DNA of 48,248 nucleotides from Planctomyces sp. SH-PL62 (GCA_945893045.1 CAMDEA010000046.1:1-48248); one strand, 5' to 3'; numbered from the stretch's first letter, positions 7,397 through 16,185 are shown. Numbers and translations are program-made. Notes: generated by a model from the letters alone, not told the origin.

Positions 7397-8278
7397 ATGC
7401 GATTGGATCTCGCCCAATTCCAGAAGACGCTGATCTACCAGCACTCCGGAACGATCGCGGAGATTTGTGCGGACTTACTGGGTCTGAGTCAATTCGACGC
7501 GCTGCATGAGCGGTTGCGACGGCGGTGGGGTTGGAGTGCGGTGGTCTTGATTGTGGTCGGAATGGTTTCCGGATTTGGGGGTCGCCGTCTGAATCTTGCG
7601 ACGCTGCCGGCGCAGGTGGGGGGAGTGGTTTGTTTCGTCGCGATTGTCTATTGCCTGACGCAATGGTTTCGGCATTCCCAAGCCGATTTGGCGAACCGCC
7701 GCTATGAACTGGCGAATGAAGTGCTGCGACTGCTCGAAAAGGATTCGAGCAAAGAGGCCACCATCGAATTGCAGCTCGATCTGCGAAAGCCGAACCACGC
7801 CAGCAAGAAGCAACGAGACGGGGAGGTCGGCCCGTGGAAAGTGAAATACTTCGTCGATCCGTGGCTGGACCTGCGTGGTCGGTTTCTCGACGGGACGTCC
7901 TACCGACTGCTCGGAGTCGAGAAGTTTCAGGCTCGCACGAAGAGCTATCGCAGCCGCAGCGGCAAGTCGAAATCGAAATCGAAGTCGAAAAGCTCCACAC
8001 AGGTCACGCTGTCGCTCAAGCCATCGGGCAAGCGTTACGCGGAGGTCGAACAAATCTCGCCAAAGCTGGCTGCGGCCGTGCAACTGCCGGGCTGGGCCTC
8101 GTCGAGATCGGTCGACACGGCCGACGGCCGTGTTTCGCTGACCACGTTCACGACCGCCAATTGGACCGGACAACCGCGCGGCCCCGACGCCGCTCAGCCC
8201 AGCGGTCCACACCTGGTCGCGATGATGTTTCTCAGTCTGTATCAAGCTCTCAATCAGTCACGGGTGCCACGCTCATGA
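7397..8278 (+). CDS. Membrane protein of unknown function
   Basis: 293 residues; ATG at 7397 with an excellent AAGGAG site 6 bases upstream. Two hydrophobic segments near residues 46-62 (WSAVVLIVVGMVSGFGG) and 71-90 (LPAQVGGVVCFVAIVYCLTQ) form a hairpin in the membrane. The remainder is soluble, with charged helices (ADLANRRYELANEVLRLLEK), then a beta-rich part containing a low-complexity SKSKSKSKS run (around 7965-7995), derived from repeated AAGTCG/AAATCG hexamers. No family recognised. Its TGA overlaps the ATG of the following lipoprotein (ATGA), so the two are co-translated and may work together at the cell envelope. Confidence 0.82.
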   Translation: MRLDLAQFQKTLIYQHSGTIAEICADLLGLSQFDALHERLRRRWGWSAVVLIVVGMVSGFGGRRLNLATLPAQVGGVVCFVAIVYCLTQWFRHSQADLANRRYELANEVLRLLEKDSSKEATIELQLDLRKPNHASKKQRDGEVGPWKVKYFVDPWLDLRGRFLDGTSYRLLGVEKFQARTKSYRSRSGKSKSKSKSKSSTQVTLSLKPSGKRYAEVEQISPKLAAAVQLPGWASSRSVDTADGRVSLTTFTTANWTGQPRGPDAAQPSGPHLVAMMFLSLYQALNQSRVPRS

Positions 8279-9039
8279 GAACTTCCACTTTCGCTCCAAC
8301 GGTTCGAGGTGGCAGGTGCTTCGCGAGCCTGACCGTGCTGCTGCTCCTGCTGCCGATCGGCTGCCAGGAGGCGGCTCCGCCGGCGGCTCCTCCCGCGAAA
8401 GCGCCGGCGTTGCCAAAAGTCGAGTCGCACTCCGGCACGCCAGTCGCGTCAAACGAGGTCGCTTCGGACCAACCGAAATCATCGAGCGACGCGGGCCAGT
8501 CGCATTCACTCAAGCAGCACATCCACTTCAAGGATGCCGACGGGCACCGGGTCTTCGAGCTCAAGCCGGAACCCGACGGTGCGAAACTGGTCGGGCCGGA
8601 CGAGAAGGAGATGGCTCGGTATCACGTCAAAGATCACACGCTGAAGATCAAAGACGCGGAGGATGTCGTGCTCGGCCACATCGTCCGCGTGGACGATCAC
8701 TACAAAGTGGAAGACCCGGAACGCAAGACAGTGCTCTTCAAACTGGCGGCGCAAGGCGACGGCGACTGGACCGTCGAAAACGGAAATCAGGAGCGGCTCT
8801 ACCGCATCAAGAAACGGGACTACGGCTACGAGATCGAATTACCGAACGACGAGAGCGTCGCGAAAGCGAAACTGAAAGAAGGGAAGCACTCGCTCCGCAA
8901 TGCCCAGGACGTGACCCTCTATTCGACGAAAGACCACGCCAGCACGTTGGGTGTCGCTTGCCTGGGATTGGAGAAGATCAATTCGCTGCCGATTCGACTT
9001 GGCCTACTCCTGCAAATGACCATCGACGAGCGACCGTAA
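8275..9039 (+). CDS. Lipoprotein of unknown function
   Basis: 254 residues. The N-terminus ends in LLLLLPIGCQEA, a lipobox with Cys about 30 residues in, so it should be lipidated and anchored to a membrane. A Pro/Ala-rich linker follows, then a His- and Lys-rich beta domain with recurring short strands (HIHFKDADGHRVFELKPEPD; MARYHVKDHTLKIKDAEDVV; YRIKKRDYGYEIELPND), which look like repeated beta-hairpin units, each containing a K-x-K or D-G turn. The start overlaps the stop of the upstream membrane-protein gene by four bases. No known domain was recognised; partnership with the membrane protein is inferred from the overlap. Confidence 0.82.
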   Translation: MRTSTFAPTVRGGRCFASLTVLLLLLPIGCQEAAPPAAPPAKAPALPKVESHSGTPVASNEVASDQPKSSSDAGQSHSLKQHIHFKDADGHRVFELKPEPDGAKLVGPDEKEMARYHVKDHTLKIKDAEDVVLGHIVRVDDHYKVEDPERKTVLFKLAAQGDGDWTVENGNQERLYRIKKRDYGYEIELPNDESVAKAKLKEGKHSLRNAQDVTLYSTKDHASTLGVACLGLEKINSLPIRLGLLLQMTIDERP

Positions 9040-9057
9040 GTCATCTCGAACCGAGAT

Positions 9058-9154
9058 GTAACCCGAGGCGTCAGCGAGGGCGAGCGCTTCACAGAACTTT
9101 GATTCCGGAAATCTGAGTCGCGCGACATTCGCCCTCGCTGACGCTTCGGGTTAC
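9058..9154. repeat. Inverted repeat element (GTAACCCGA family)
   Basis: Arms 9058-9083 and 9129-9154, 26 bases with one mismatch, 45-base centre. Ends are GTAACCC and GGGTTAC. A second copy begins at 48195. It fills the gap between the lipoprotein gene and the zinc-protein gene. Confidence 0.93.
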
Positions 9155-9189
9155 TTGAGCTGACCGACCAACACGACGGAACCTACATC

Positions 9190-9678
9190 ATGCCCAACTG
9201 GCAAGACGCAACCTGCAACGAAACCTCCGGGTTCTTGTTCAAGCACGAGTGCTTCCAGCTTCCGACCGCCAAATGCCAGCAGTGTGAGAAGCCGATCTGC
9301 GAGGACCACGCTCACGAACTGTCGGACGGAACGTTCTGCACGAGCTGTGCTCGCGGGCAAGTTCAGCAACGCCCCCAGCAACCCTCGCAGATCGACAAGT
9401 ACTCGCGATCCGACACCGTTTATCACGACCGCTACTACAACGATCCGTACCTTTATGGCTCGTCGTATTACTACGGCTACCACTGGGGCTGGCATTCGGG
9501 GCGCTCGTCGCACCGAAGCTCGTCGTCCGACTCGTCATCGGATTCTTCCTTATCGGATTCGCCGTCCGGAAACGATCCACACGATTTCACTGAGGCCGAC
9601 GGCAGCAGTTTCGATGCGGAGCGTGACGACACCGACGGTGACGCCGATCACTACGAGAAGGACATGGGCGAAAGCTGA
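9190..9678 (+). CDS. Small protein with B-box-like zinc motif
   Basis: 162 residues from the ATG at 9190. The N-terminal part has two candidate zinc-ligand groups: C-x-x-C (CQQCEKPIC, near residues 32-40) with EDHAHE, and FCTSC; the order C-x2-C-x4-C-x2-H-x-H ... C-x2-C resembles a B-box zinc finger. The remainder is low complexity: Tyr/Asp-rich (YHDRYYNDPYLYGSSYYYGY), Ser-rich (SSSDSSSDSSLSD) and acidic. No signal peptide is evident, so it is probably cytoplasmic. B-box fingers usually mediate protein contacts. The context (alone between two inverted repeats) gives no further clue. Confidence 0.78.
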   Translation: MPNWQDATCNETSGFLFKHECFQLPTAKCQQCEKPICEDHAHELSDGTFCTSCARGQVQQRPQQPSQIDKYSRSDTVYHDRYYNDPYLYGSSYYYGYHWGWHSGRSSHRSSSSDSSSDSSLSDSPSGNDPHDFTEADGSSFDAERDDTDGDADHYEKDMGES

Positions 9679-9703
9679 GGCGCAGTGCCTCAATGTCGTC
9701 TTT

Positions 9704-9735
9704 CGCTTCGCGAAGGAACGTCCTTTCGCGGAGCG
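9704..9735. repeat. Paired TTCGCG hairpins
   Basis: CGCTTCGCGAAGGA (9704-9717) is mirrored by TCCTTTCGCGGAGCG (9721-9735) with one gap and one mismatch. Each half is itself a small hairpin (TTCGC-TTC-GCGAA on the left). It lies in the short gap before the glycosyltransferase gene and may be a minimal member of the palindrome population. Confidence 0.6.
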
Positions 9736-9761
9736 ATCGGCGATGATCAAAGGAACGACCC

Positions 9762-10757
9762 ATGCGGTGGTGCCTGTATGCCTTGGGCGGCGGCTTGGGG
9801 CATCTCACTCGCGAGTTGGCCTTGGCGCGAGCGGCGATTGCTCGCGGACACGACGTCACGGTGCTGACGAACTCGCCGTACTCGGAACGAGTGCCGGTCG
9901 CCGATGAGTTGGGATTTCCGCAGCGGCTCGTGAAACTCTCGCCGCACCTGGATCACCAGCAAGTGGCCCAAGCTGTCGACGAACGATTGGCGAACTCGTC
10001 GTTCGACTTGCTCGTCGTGGATACTTTCCCGCGCGGCCTGGCTGGTGAGTTGTCCGGGCTGTTGCCAAAGCTTTCAGCGAAGAAGGTCTTGATCCATCGC
10101 GATCTCAATCCGCGATACGTGGCATGGGCCAAGCTCGAGCAAGTGGCCCGGCAATATGATTTGGTCCTGTCTCCCGGCGAACTTGGCCCGCTGGCCGACC
10201 TTCCCAACGTGCGCAGGACGTCACCGTGGTTGATGAGAGACCCTCACGAATTGCTGGACCAAGCCACGGCGTGGCAGCGACTGCGAATCACCGAGCCGTC
10301 GCTGCCGGTCATCGCAGTCATCGCGTCGGGCATCTCCGCCGAACAGCAACCGATCCACGACCTATCAGGCCGGCTGACACTCGCGTGGAAAAGTCGAGCG
10401 TCCGTGCGCTGGATTTCTCTGGACGCCGTCGCCCGCACCGACCCCAGCATCGAAGCCGTCTCGCTGTGGCCCTGCCTCTCCGCCATGCGAGGCATCGACC
10501 TGCTCATCGGAGCCGGCGGATACAACACGGTCTGGGAAGCCCGCGCGACGCAGACTCCGCTCATCGCCATCGCTCGCCCGCGCCTGTACGACCGCCAGGA
10601 CGTCCGCTTGAAACCGATCGAGCGCGCCGGCAATGAACTCGAAGCCGAACAACGAGCTCACCAATGGCTCGACCAATTCCGAGGCCATCGCCGAGCCTCC
10701 GTTCCCAACTACGCCAATGGAGTCCACGACGCCATTCGTTGGATCGAATCCCTTTGA
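9762..10757 (+). CDS. MurG-like (GT28-type) glycosyltransferase
   Basis: 331 residues. The N-terminus RWCLYALGGGLGHLTRELAL carries the G-G-G-x-G-H loop characteristic of GT-B enzymes related to MurG and MGDG synthases. The C-terminal domain has LLIGAGGYNTVWEARATQTPLIAIARPRLYDRQ, equivalent to the G-G-x-x-T-x-x-E-A nucleotide-sugar-binding segment. It is therefore likely to glycosylate a lipid-linked or surface acceptor; it is too divergent to be called MurG, and no peptidoglycan genes lie nearby. Length is normal. ATG at 9762 is the first codon that leaves the Gly-loop at its usual position. Confidence 0.85.
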   Translation: MRWCLYALGGGLGHLTRELALARAAIARGHDVTVLTNSPYSERVPVADELGFPQRLVKLSPHLDHQQVAQAVDERLANSSFDLLVVDTFPRGLAGELSGLLPKLSAKKVLIHRDLNPRYVAWAKLEQVARQYDLVLSPGELGPLADLPNVRRTSPWLMRDPHELLDQATAWQRLRITEPSLPVIAVIASGISAEQQPIHDLSGRLTLAWKSRASVRWISLDAVARTDPSIEAVSLWPCLSAMRGIDLLIGAGGYNTVWEARATQTPLIAIARPRLYDRQDVRLKPIERAGNELEAEQRAHQWLDQFRGHRRASVPNYANGVHDAIRWIESL

Positions 10758-10861
10758 CGTTTGCGGTGCTCCCTGCCAAGCTGCCACGGACGCGATCCAT
10801 TTGACGCGGTGAGGCTCCTGGCGGTGACGGACCCATCAACGCGATTGTTCAGAGGCCAGCC

Positions 10862-12868
10862 ATGCGAACGTCGTCTCGAAGTCTCGGAGCCGTGGTGATG
10901 TTGCTGGCGCTGTCGAACGGCTTCCACGAAGTCGTGGCCGACGGAGCCGACCATTGGGCGTTTCAACCGCTGCGGGGCGAAGTGCCGCGGCGAGTTCGCG
11001 ACGCCGCCTGGCCCAAGTCCGACATGGACCGGTTCATTCTCAGCAAGCTGGAAGAGAACACACTGACTCCGTCTAAAGACGCGAGTCGCTCGACTTTGAT
11101 TCGGCGGGTGACCTTTGACTTGATCGGAGTGCCGCCGAGTCCCGCCGAGATTGAGGCGTTCCGTTCCGACTCGGCCAGCGACGATGCGGCGTTCGCGAAG
11201 GTCGTCGATCGGCTCTTGCAGTCACCTCGATTTGGCGAGCGGTGGGGGCGGCATTGGCTGGATGCCGTGCGGTACGCCGACAGCGTCGGCAAGAGTTGGA
11301 ACGCGCCGTTCACTTACGCTTGGCGGTATCGCGATTATGTGATCGACTCGTTCAACACGGACAAGCCGTTCGACCGGTTCGTCACCGAGCAATTGGCGGG
11401 AGACCTGCTGCCGGCTCGATCGGTGGCCGAGGAACGGGAGCAGCGAATCGCGACGGGGTTCCTGGCGCTGGGGTCGATCAGCCTGCAGGAAGGCTCGCGC
11501 GAGCAGTCGATCATGGATCGCGTGGACGATCAGATCGACGTGACGACGCGGGCCTTTCTCGGTCTGACGGTGAGCTGTGCTCGGTGTCACGATCACAAAG
11601 TCGATCCGATCTCGATGCGCGACTACTACGCGCTGGCCGGCATCTTTCACAGCACGCGGCTGTGGACCGGGCAAGGGACTCATACGCGCGAGTTTGGCAG
11701 CATCGACTATGTCGATGGCGATTTGCTGCTGCGGATGCCGGATGTGGTGACAGGCCAGACGACTCCCCTGTCCTCCGGCGTACATTCGATGTCTGACTTT
11801 CAGGACGAGTGGCGCAGCGGCCGGCGCGACATCCGTTATGTCACCGATCCCAACCGAGCGATGGGGGCGGCCGATGGTGAGATCCGCGACTGCGAGATTC
11901 GATTGAAGGGCAAACCGTATGATCGCGATGTCGCTCCACCGCGCGGCGATGTGCGGATCGTCGGACTTCCCGAACTGCCAGCGATTCCCGCATCGGCGAG
12001 CGGCCGGTTGCAGTTGGCTCGGTGGATCGCGTCGAGTGACAACCCGCTGACGGCGCGCGTCTTCGTCAATCGCGTCTGGTCGCATCTGTTCGGACGCGGG
12101 ATCGTGCCGCTCGTTGATGAATTCGGCTCGATCAGCGACGAGCCGCCGCATCGCGAACTGCTCGACCACTTGGCTCGGCGGTTCATCGCTGTCGATTGGT
12201 CGGTGAAGAAGTTGATTCGCGAAATCGTGCTGAGCCGAACGTATCGGCTGGATTCTGTCGTAGAACGGGCACGCTTACCCGTCACTGGCCGCGACGAAAA
12301 CGCGGACGGGCAAGAGTGCCCACCCTACTTGTTCGGCCACGCGACGGTGCGACGTCTGGAGTGGGAAGCGCTGCGAGACTCATTGCTGCTGGCATCGGGC
12401 CGGCTGACGTTCGACCGGCCGTCCGGCATTCAGGTCGCCGGGACTGGCGGCAAGGCTCGCGGCGCTTCGACGTACAGCCTGCTGCGAATCGACGCGCCGT
12501 ACCGCACCGTTTATCTGCCGGTCCTGCGATCGCTGCTGCCCGATGAGTATTCGACGTTCGACTTTCCCGACCCGCATCAAATCCTGGGCCAGCGCGAAGT
12601 CACAACGGTTGCTCCGCAAGCGCTGTTCTTCATGAATAGTGAATTCGTCACCGAGTGTGCTCGCGGTGCGGCCGAGTGGCTGCTGCGAGACGAATCCGAG
12701 GAGACTTCGCGAATCCGGCTCGCGTATCAGCGGCTGTTGGGACGCGAGCCGTCTGATGATGACGTCGCGGATGCCGTCGCCTTGCTGCACGATCTTCCGC
12801 CGAAGACTCGTTGGACGGCGTTTGTTCAAGCTCTCATGTGCAGCGCGGAGTTTCGATATGTGCGGTAA
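10862..12868 (+). CDS. DUF1549/DUF1553 secreted protein with CxxCH motif
   Basis: 668 residues with a signal peptide (SLGAVVMLLALSNGFHEVVA). An N-terminal DUF1549 half (DRFILSKLEENTLTPSKDAS, FDLIGVPPSPAEIEAF, DRLLQSPRFGERWGRHWLD) precedes CARCHDHKVDPI, which contains a C-x-x-C-H haem-type or metal-binding site; the DUF1553 half follows (NPLTARVFVNRVWSHLFGRG, VRRLEWEALRDSLL, YQRLLGREP). These large proteins are expanded in Planctomycetota and nearly always sit beside DUF1501 proteins; their biochemical role is not established. A palindrome (12260-12328) puts an odd Arg/Glu-rich insert (ERARLPVTGRDENADGQECP) just before the conserved FGHATVRRLE block, in frame. The gene overlaps the next by 11 bases. 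At 668 residues it is shorter than many relatives. Confidence 0.93.
   Translation: MRTSSRSLGAVVMLLALSNGFHEVVADGADHWAFQPLRGEVPRRVRDAAWPKSDMDRFILSKLEENTLTPSKDASRSTLIRRVTFDLIGVPPSPAEIEAFRSDSASDDAAFAKVVDRLLQSPRFGERWGRHWLDAVRYADSVGKSWNAPFTYAWRYRDYVIDSFNTDKPFDRFVTEQLAGDLLPARSVAEEREQRIATGFLALGSISLQEGSREQSIMDRVDDQIDVTTRAFLGLTVSCARCHDHKVDPISMRDYYALAGIFHSTRLWTGQGTHTREFGSIDYVDGDLLLRMPDVVTGQTTPLSSGVHSMSDFQDEWRSGRRDIRYVTDPNRAMGAADGEIRDCEIRLKGKPYDRDVAPPRGDVRIVGLPELPAIPASASGRLQLARWIASSDNPLTARVFVNRVWSHLFGRGIVPLVDEFGSISDEPPHRELLDHLARRFIAVDWSVKKLIREIVLSRTYRLDSVVERARLPVTGRDENADGQECPPYLFGHATVRRLEWEALRDSLLLASGRLTFDRPSGIQVAGTGGKARGASTYSLLRIDAPYRTVYLPVLRSLLPDEYSTFDFPDPHQILGQREVTTVAPQALFFMNSEFVTECARGAAEWLLRDESEETSRIRLAYQRLLGREPSDDDVADAVALLHDLPPKTRWTAFVQALMCSAEFRYVR
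12260..12328. repeat. In-frame REPIN-like element in DUF1553 gene (GGGCACTCTTGCCC family)
   Basis: Arms 12260-12283 and 12305-12328 (24 bases, five mismatches). Ends are GTAG and CTAC. The right-arm hairpin is GGGCA-CTCT-TGCCC; the left arm keeps ACGGG/CCCGT. Total 69 bases, 23 codons, so the frame is preserved. Related units lie at 12877-12943 and 35334-35357. Confidence 0.88.
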
Positions 12869-14231
12869 TCATGATTTAGGACGGGCACTCCTGCCCGCAG
12901 GCCAAGATGCGAACGACAAGGACGGACAGGAGTGCCCCTCCCACAAGTCGCGGCGCACCTTCTTGCAACAGACCGCTTGTGGTTTCGGCTGGCTGTCGTT
13001 CGCCGCGCTGGCGAATGCGGCGACGAAACCGCCGCACTTCAAAACGAAAGCCAAGCGGGCCGTGTTTCTGTTTATGGAAGGTGGTCCTAGTCAGCTCGAC
13101 ACGCTCGAATGGAAACCAGAGTTGGCTCGCGCAGGGGGCCGGTTTCTGCCGTCGGCGTTTCCGTTCAAGCAGCGTGGGGCGAGCGGGCTGTGGATTTCCG
13201 AGGCGTTTCCAAAACTGGCTCAACATGCCGACGAGTTGTGTTTGCTCAACGGCATGACGACGAACAATGCGGGGCATCAGCAAGCCGTGCTGGCGCTGCA
13301 CACTGGCAGCGAGAGCTTCGTACGGCCGTCACTCGGAGCATGGGTTGTGTACGGACTTGGTTCGGCGGCCGACGACCTGCCGGGGTTCGTGACGATCAAT
13401 CCGCTTTCGCATTTGGGCGGAGCGCAGAATTACGGCTCGGCGTTTTTGCCGGCGATGTATCAAGGGACGCGGCTGGGCACCGGTTCGCGCGGAGTGCCGC
13501 ACATCGCGAATCGGCATCTCAACGATGCGGATCAACGACGCCAGTTGGATTTCGTGCAGAAGCTGAATCGCCGCACGCTCGCCCAGGACGCGAATCAGCC
13601 AGAACTGGAAGGACTGATTCAGTCCTACGAACTGGCGTATCAAATGCAGACGTCCGTGCCGGAAACGCTCGACCTGTCGCGCGAGCCGGCACACGTTCGC
13701 GAGCTGTACGGGATCGACGATGCGGCCACTCAGAACTTTGGAACACAGTGCCTGATGGCTCGTCGCTTGCTGGAGAAAGGAGTGCGGTTCATTCAGCTCA
13801 CGAGCACCGGATGGGATCATCACAACAACATTCGCGAGAGTCTGGGCGGGCGGGCGTTGTCGGTCGATCGCCCGATTGCGGGGTTGCTGGCCGATCTGAA
13901 GCAAAAAGGAATGCTCGACGAGACGCTGGTGATCTGGGGCGGCGAGTTTGGCCGCCAGCCGCGCGAAGACAATCCGGGCGGTCGCGGCCATGCGAATCGA
14001 GGCTACACGATGTGGTTGGCCGGCGGCGGAGTCAAACGCGGCTTCCGCTACGGCGCGACCGATGAACTCGGCGAGCAAGCGGTTGAAGGAAAGCTTGGCA
14101 CTCACGATCTGCACGCGACATTGCTGCACTTGTTGGGTCTGGATCACGAACAACTCACATTCCGGCACGCCGGCCGCGACTTCCGCTTAACGGATGTCGC
14201 CGGCAAAGTCGCGAAAGACATCATTGCGTAG
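12858..14231 (+). CDS. DUF1501 Tat-exported protein
   Basis: 457 residues from the ATG at 12858, which lies inside the end of the DUF1553 gene (11-base overlap, coupled translation). A twin-arginine motif (SRRTFLQQTACGFGW) starts about 29 residues in, then the DUF1501 body: AVFLFMEGGPSQLDTLEWKP, GHQQAVLALHTG, GVRFIQLTSTGWDHHNNI and DETLVIWGGEFGRQP. The family is alkaline-phosphatase/sulfatase-like in fold and exported folded; its reaction is not established. The residues before the Tat motif (GRALLPAGQDANDKDGQECP) are encoded by a palindrome (12877-12943), so either the element was inserted between start and signal, or translation starts elsewhere; ATG at 12907 is out of frame, so 12858 is the best in-frame start. 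It forms a pair with the upstream gene. Confidence 0.92.
   Translation: MCGNHDLGRALLPAGQDANDKDGQECPSHKSRRTFLQQTACGFGWLSFAALANAATKPPHFKTKAKRAVFLFMEGGPSQLDTLEWKPELARAGGRFLPSAFPFKQRGASGLWISEAFPKLAQHADELCLLNGMTTNNAGHQQAVLALHTGSESFVRPSLGAWVVYGLGSAADDLPGFVTINPLSHLGGAQNYGSAFLPAMYQGTRLGTGSRGVPHIANRHLNDADQRRQLDFVQKLNRRTLAQDANQPELEGLIQSYELAYQMQTSVPETLDLSREPAHVRELYGIDDAATQNFGTQCLMARRLLEKGVRFIQLTSTGWDHHNNIRESLGGRALSVDRPIAGLLADLKQKGMLDETLVIWGGEFGRQPREDNPGGRGHANRGYTMWLAGGGVKRGFRYGATDELGEQAVEGKLGTHDLHATLLHLLGLDHEQLTFRHAGRDFRLTDVAGKVAKDIIA
12877..12943. repeat. Palindromic element at the start of the DUF1501 gene
   Basis: Arms 12877-12899 and 12921-12943 (23 bases, five to six mismatches), sharing GGGCACTCCTG with the element at 12260-12328. 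The left hairpin is CGGGCA-CTCC-TGCCCG. The element is translated as the N-terminal extension ahead of the Tat signal. Confidence 0.85.
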
Positions 14232-14573
14232 CGACACTCGCGTTTGATGCAGTGCGGCAATCATCTTGCCGTCGTCGGAAGCGGAAGCACCCGATGACAG
14301 CGGCAAGACCGGTATCACGAAAACCGCCTCGGCTCCCGCGAAGACTCCGCAAGTCGCCTCACTGCAAGTCACCCACGAATCGGGCGAGTTTCAATTCATC
14401 GGCGGCGTCCTGAGCGCCGGCGGCTCGACGCTGCCCTCCATCCAAAAAGTGCCCGCGTCCTACGGTCTTCAGCTTTTGACGAGGAACCGAGATCCCACCG
14501 TAAGTAGATCGGCGAAAATGCGGTCTGGCGTTCTTGAATGGAGGGCGGTGTCGAGCCACAGCACTCCAAGGGA
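14232..14573. other. Gap between convergent DUF1501 genes; possible gene remnant
   Basis: No convincing gene. One open frame on the plus strand (14266-14640, TTG start) gives a plausible-looking stretch (ESGEFQFIGGVLSAGGSTLP) but has no clear start, no ribosome-binding site and runs into the neighbouring gene on the opposite strand. It may be debris of a lost gene. The last 45 bases contain the REP-like sequence described separately. Confidence 0.4.
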
Positions 14574-14577
14574 CTAC
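14533..14577 (-). repeat. Possible solitary REP supplying a stop codon
   Basis: Read on the minus strand, GTAGTCCCTTGGAGTGCTGT starts at the last codon of the DUF1501 gene 14574-15983, so the TAG stop is part of a GTAG foot. A weak hairpin (TGT-GGCTCG-ACA) follows. Only one arm is present. Less certain than the other elements. Confidence 0.45.
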
Positions 14578-15983
14578 ATCACGCCCGCGATCGGTTCGCC
14601 CGCGTGGCCGAACAAGACGGGGCGGTTGGTCGATGTGTAAAGCGGCTGGTCGCGATCGATGCCGAGCTTTTCGTAAATCGTCGAAGCGTAGTCTTCGGGC
14701 GTGTGCGGCGAGTCGAGGACGTAGCCGCCGTCGGCGTCGGTCTTGCCGATGACTCGGCCGCCGGGTGTGCCCGCTCCGGCGAAGACGATCGAGTAAGCGT
14801 GCTCCCAATGATCGCGGCCTTGGAAGGCGTTGAGTCGCGGCGTGCGGCCGAATTCGGTGATGAAGCAGACGAGCGTCTCGGCCAGCAGGCCACGTTGATC
14901 CATGTCTTGGATCAATGCGGCAAACGCGCGATCGGTACTGCCCATCATCACCCAGTGGCCGATGCCGTAACGGCCTTCACCGCCGGCTTTGTTGCGGATC
15001 GTGCCGCAGGAGCCGGACGTGTAGATCAAGTCGTGATGGTCCCAGTTCAGATTGAAGCCGCCGGGAACTGCCTCCGAGAACGGCCAGCGAACATCGACGG
15101 TCACGAATCGGACGTTGGCCTCGATCAGCTTGCGGGCGACGAGATAGCAGGCTCCACGATGACCTTTACCGTACAACTCGCGAGTCGTCGCTGACTCGGA
15201 TTGCAGATTGAATGCGGCATCGACTCGCGAACTGGTCAGCGTGTCGAACGCCTGCGAGTAGAAGCGATCCATGCCATCGACATTGCGAGCGGCCGCAAAA
15301 CGTGAATCAATGGAGGCCAGTATCTCGCGGCGACCGTTCAATCGCGGGCCAGCGTTTTCTCCGCGAGGCAGCAGGTCGGCGACCTTCCATTTCGGATCAG
15401 ACACATCGTGCCCGCCCGTCTTGAAGACTCGCGACGCCGCCGGCAAGAAACCGGTGCGAGCGGACGCATTCTGCTCGTCATTGCCGGGAACCATGATGTA
15501 CGGCGGCAAGTCGCGGCATTGGCTGCCAAGAATCTTCGTCGCGATGCAACCGATGTCCGGCATCTCCATCGGGCTGCTGGGATGCGAGCCCGACAGCATG
15601 TATTGCGTCCCGTCGGGATGCCCATTGGCTCCCGCTTTGGGATGCCGCATGGAGCGGACGACCGCCAGCTTGTCGGCGACTCGCGCGGTGTTGGCGAGCA
15701 ACTCGGTGAATTGAATTCCGGGGACGTTCGTCGCGATCGGTTTGAAGGGACTGCGATGCTCGGCGACTGCCTCGGATTTTGGATCCCAGGTATCCAAATG
15801 CGATAAGCCGCCCTGCTCCAGGACGACCAGGACGTTCTTCGCCGCCGGCCTCCCCTGCCCTGCCGCCGCCTGCGCCTGCACCGCCAACCATTGCGGCAAT
15901 GACAGACCAAGCACTCCGGCCGAGCCCACTTGCAAGGCTCGGCGGCGAGACCACGATCCGGTTCGGGGAGTCAGCTTGCTCAT
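14574..15983 (-). CDS. DUF1501 Tat-exported protein (second copy)
   Basis: 469 residues from the ATG at 15983, with AAAGGTGG upstream on the minus strand. Twin-arginine signal SRRRALQVGSAGVLGLSL near residues 11-28, then the DUF1501 pattern: NVLVVLEQGGLSHLDTWDPK, VRSMRHPKAGANGHPDGTQY, GGFNLNWDHHDLIY and ETLVCFITEFGRTPRLNAFQ. Same family as the gene at 12858 but from a different subgroup; no DUF1549/1553 partner lies beside it on this strand. Probably exported and folded before transport; reaction unknown. A longer in-frame reading to 16055 adds residues without a ribosome-binding site and is not preferred. Confidence 0.93.
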   Translation of the reverse strand: MSKLTPRTGSWSRRRALQVGSAGVLGLSLPQWLAVQAQAAAGQGRPAAKNVLVVLEQGGLSHLDTWDPKSEAVAEHRSPFKPIATNVPGIQFTELLANTARVADKLAVVRSMRHPKAGANGHPDGTQYMLSGSHPSSPMEMPDIGCIATKILGSQCRDLPPYIMVPGNDEQNASARTGFLPAASRVFKTGGHDVSDPKWKVADLLPRGENAGPRLNGRREILASIDSRFAAARNVDGMDRFYSQAFDTLTSSRVDAAFNLQSESATTRELYGKGHRGACYLVARKLIEANVRFVTVDVRWPFSEAVPGGFNLNWDHHDLIYTSGSCGTIRNKAGGEGRYGIGHWVMMGSTDRAFAALIQDMDQRGLLAETLVCFITEFGRTPRLNAFQGRDHWEHAYSIVFAGAGTPGGRVIGKTDADGGYVLDSPHTPEDYASTIYEKLGIDRDQPLYTSTNRPVLFGHAGEPIAGVM

Positions 15984-16185
15984 CACCAGGCACCACCTTT
16001 CGGCGGGAATGTAGGCGGGAATTCGATCTGGCGGGGAATCACAGGCAGGTATCAATCACTCCAGCTTCGGCGCAAAAGATAATCGGGAGGCATCCCTCAA
16101 CAATAGCTTGCGCTCGGAGAAGTCATTTTGCGCGGCCGCCCAGCCAAAATCGGCGCAATGTGAGGTGTTCGACGAACTTCGCCGT

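Noticed and set aside
7965..7995. Tandem hexamers (AAGTCG/AAATCG) as a regulatory or mobile repeat
   Set aside because: Short, encodes a simple Lys-Ser run, no arms or copies elsewhere in the window; ordinary low complexity.
9762..10757. Calling the GT28-like gene murG
   Set aside because: It has the Gly-loop but is divergent and not in a cell-wall gene cluster; only fold-level assignment is supported.
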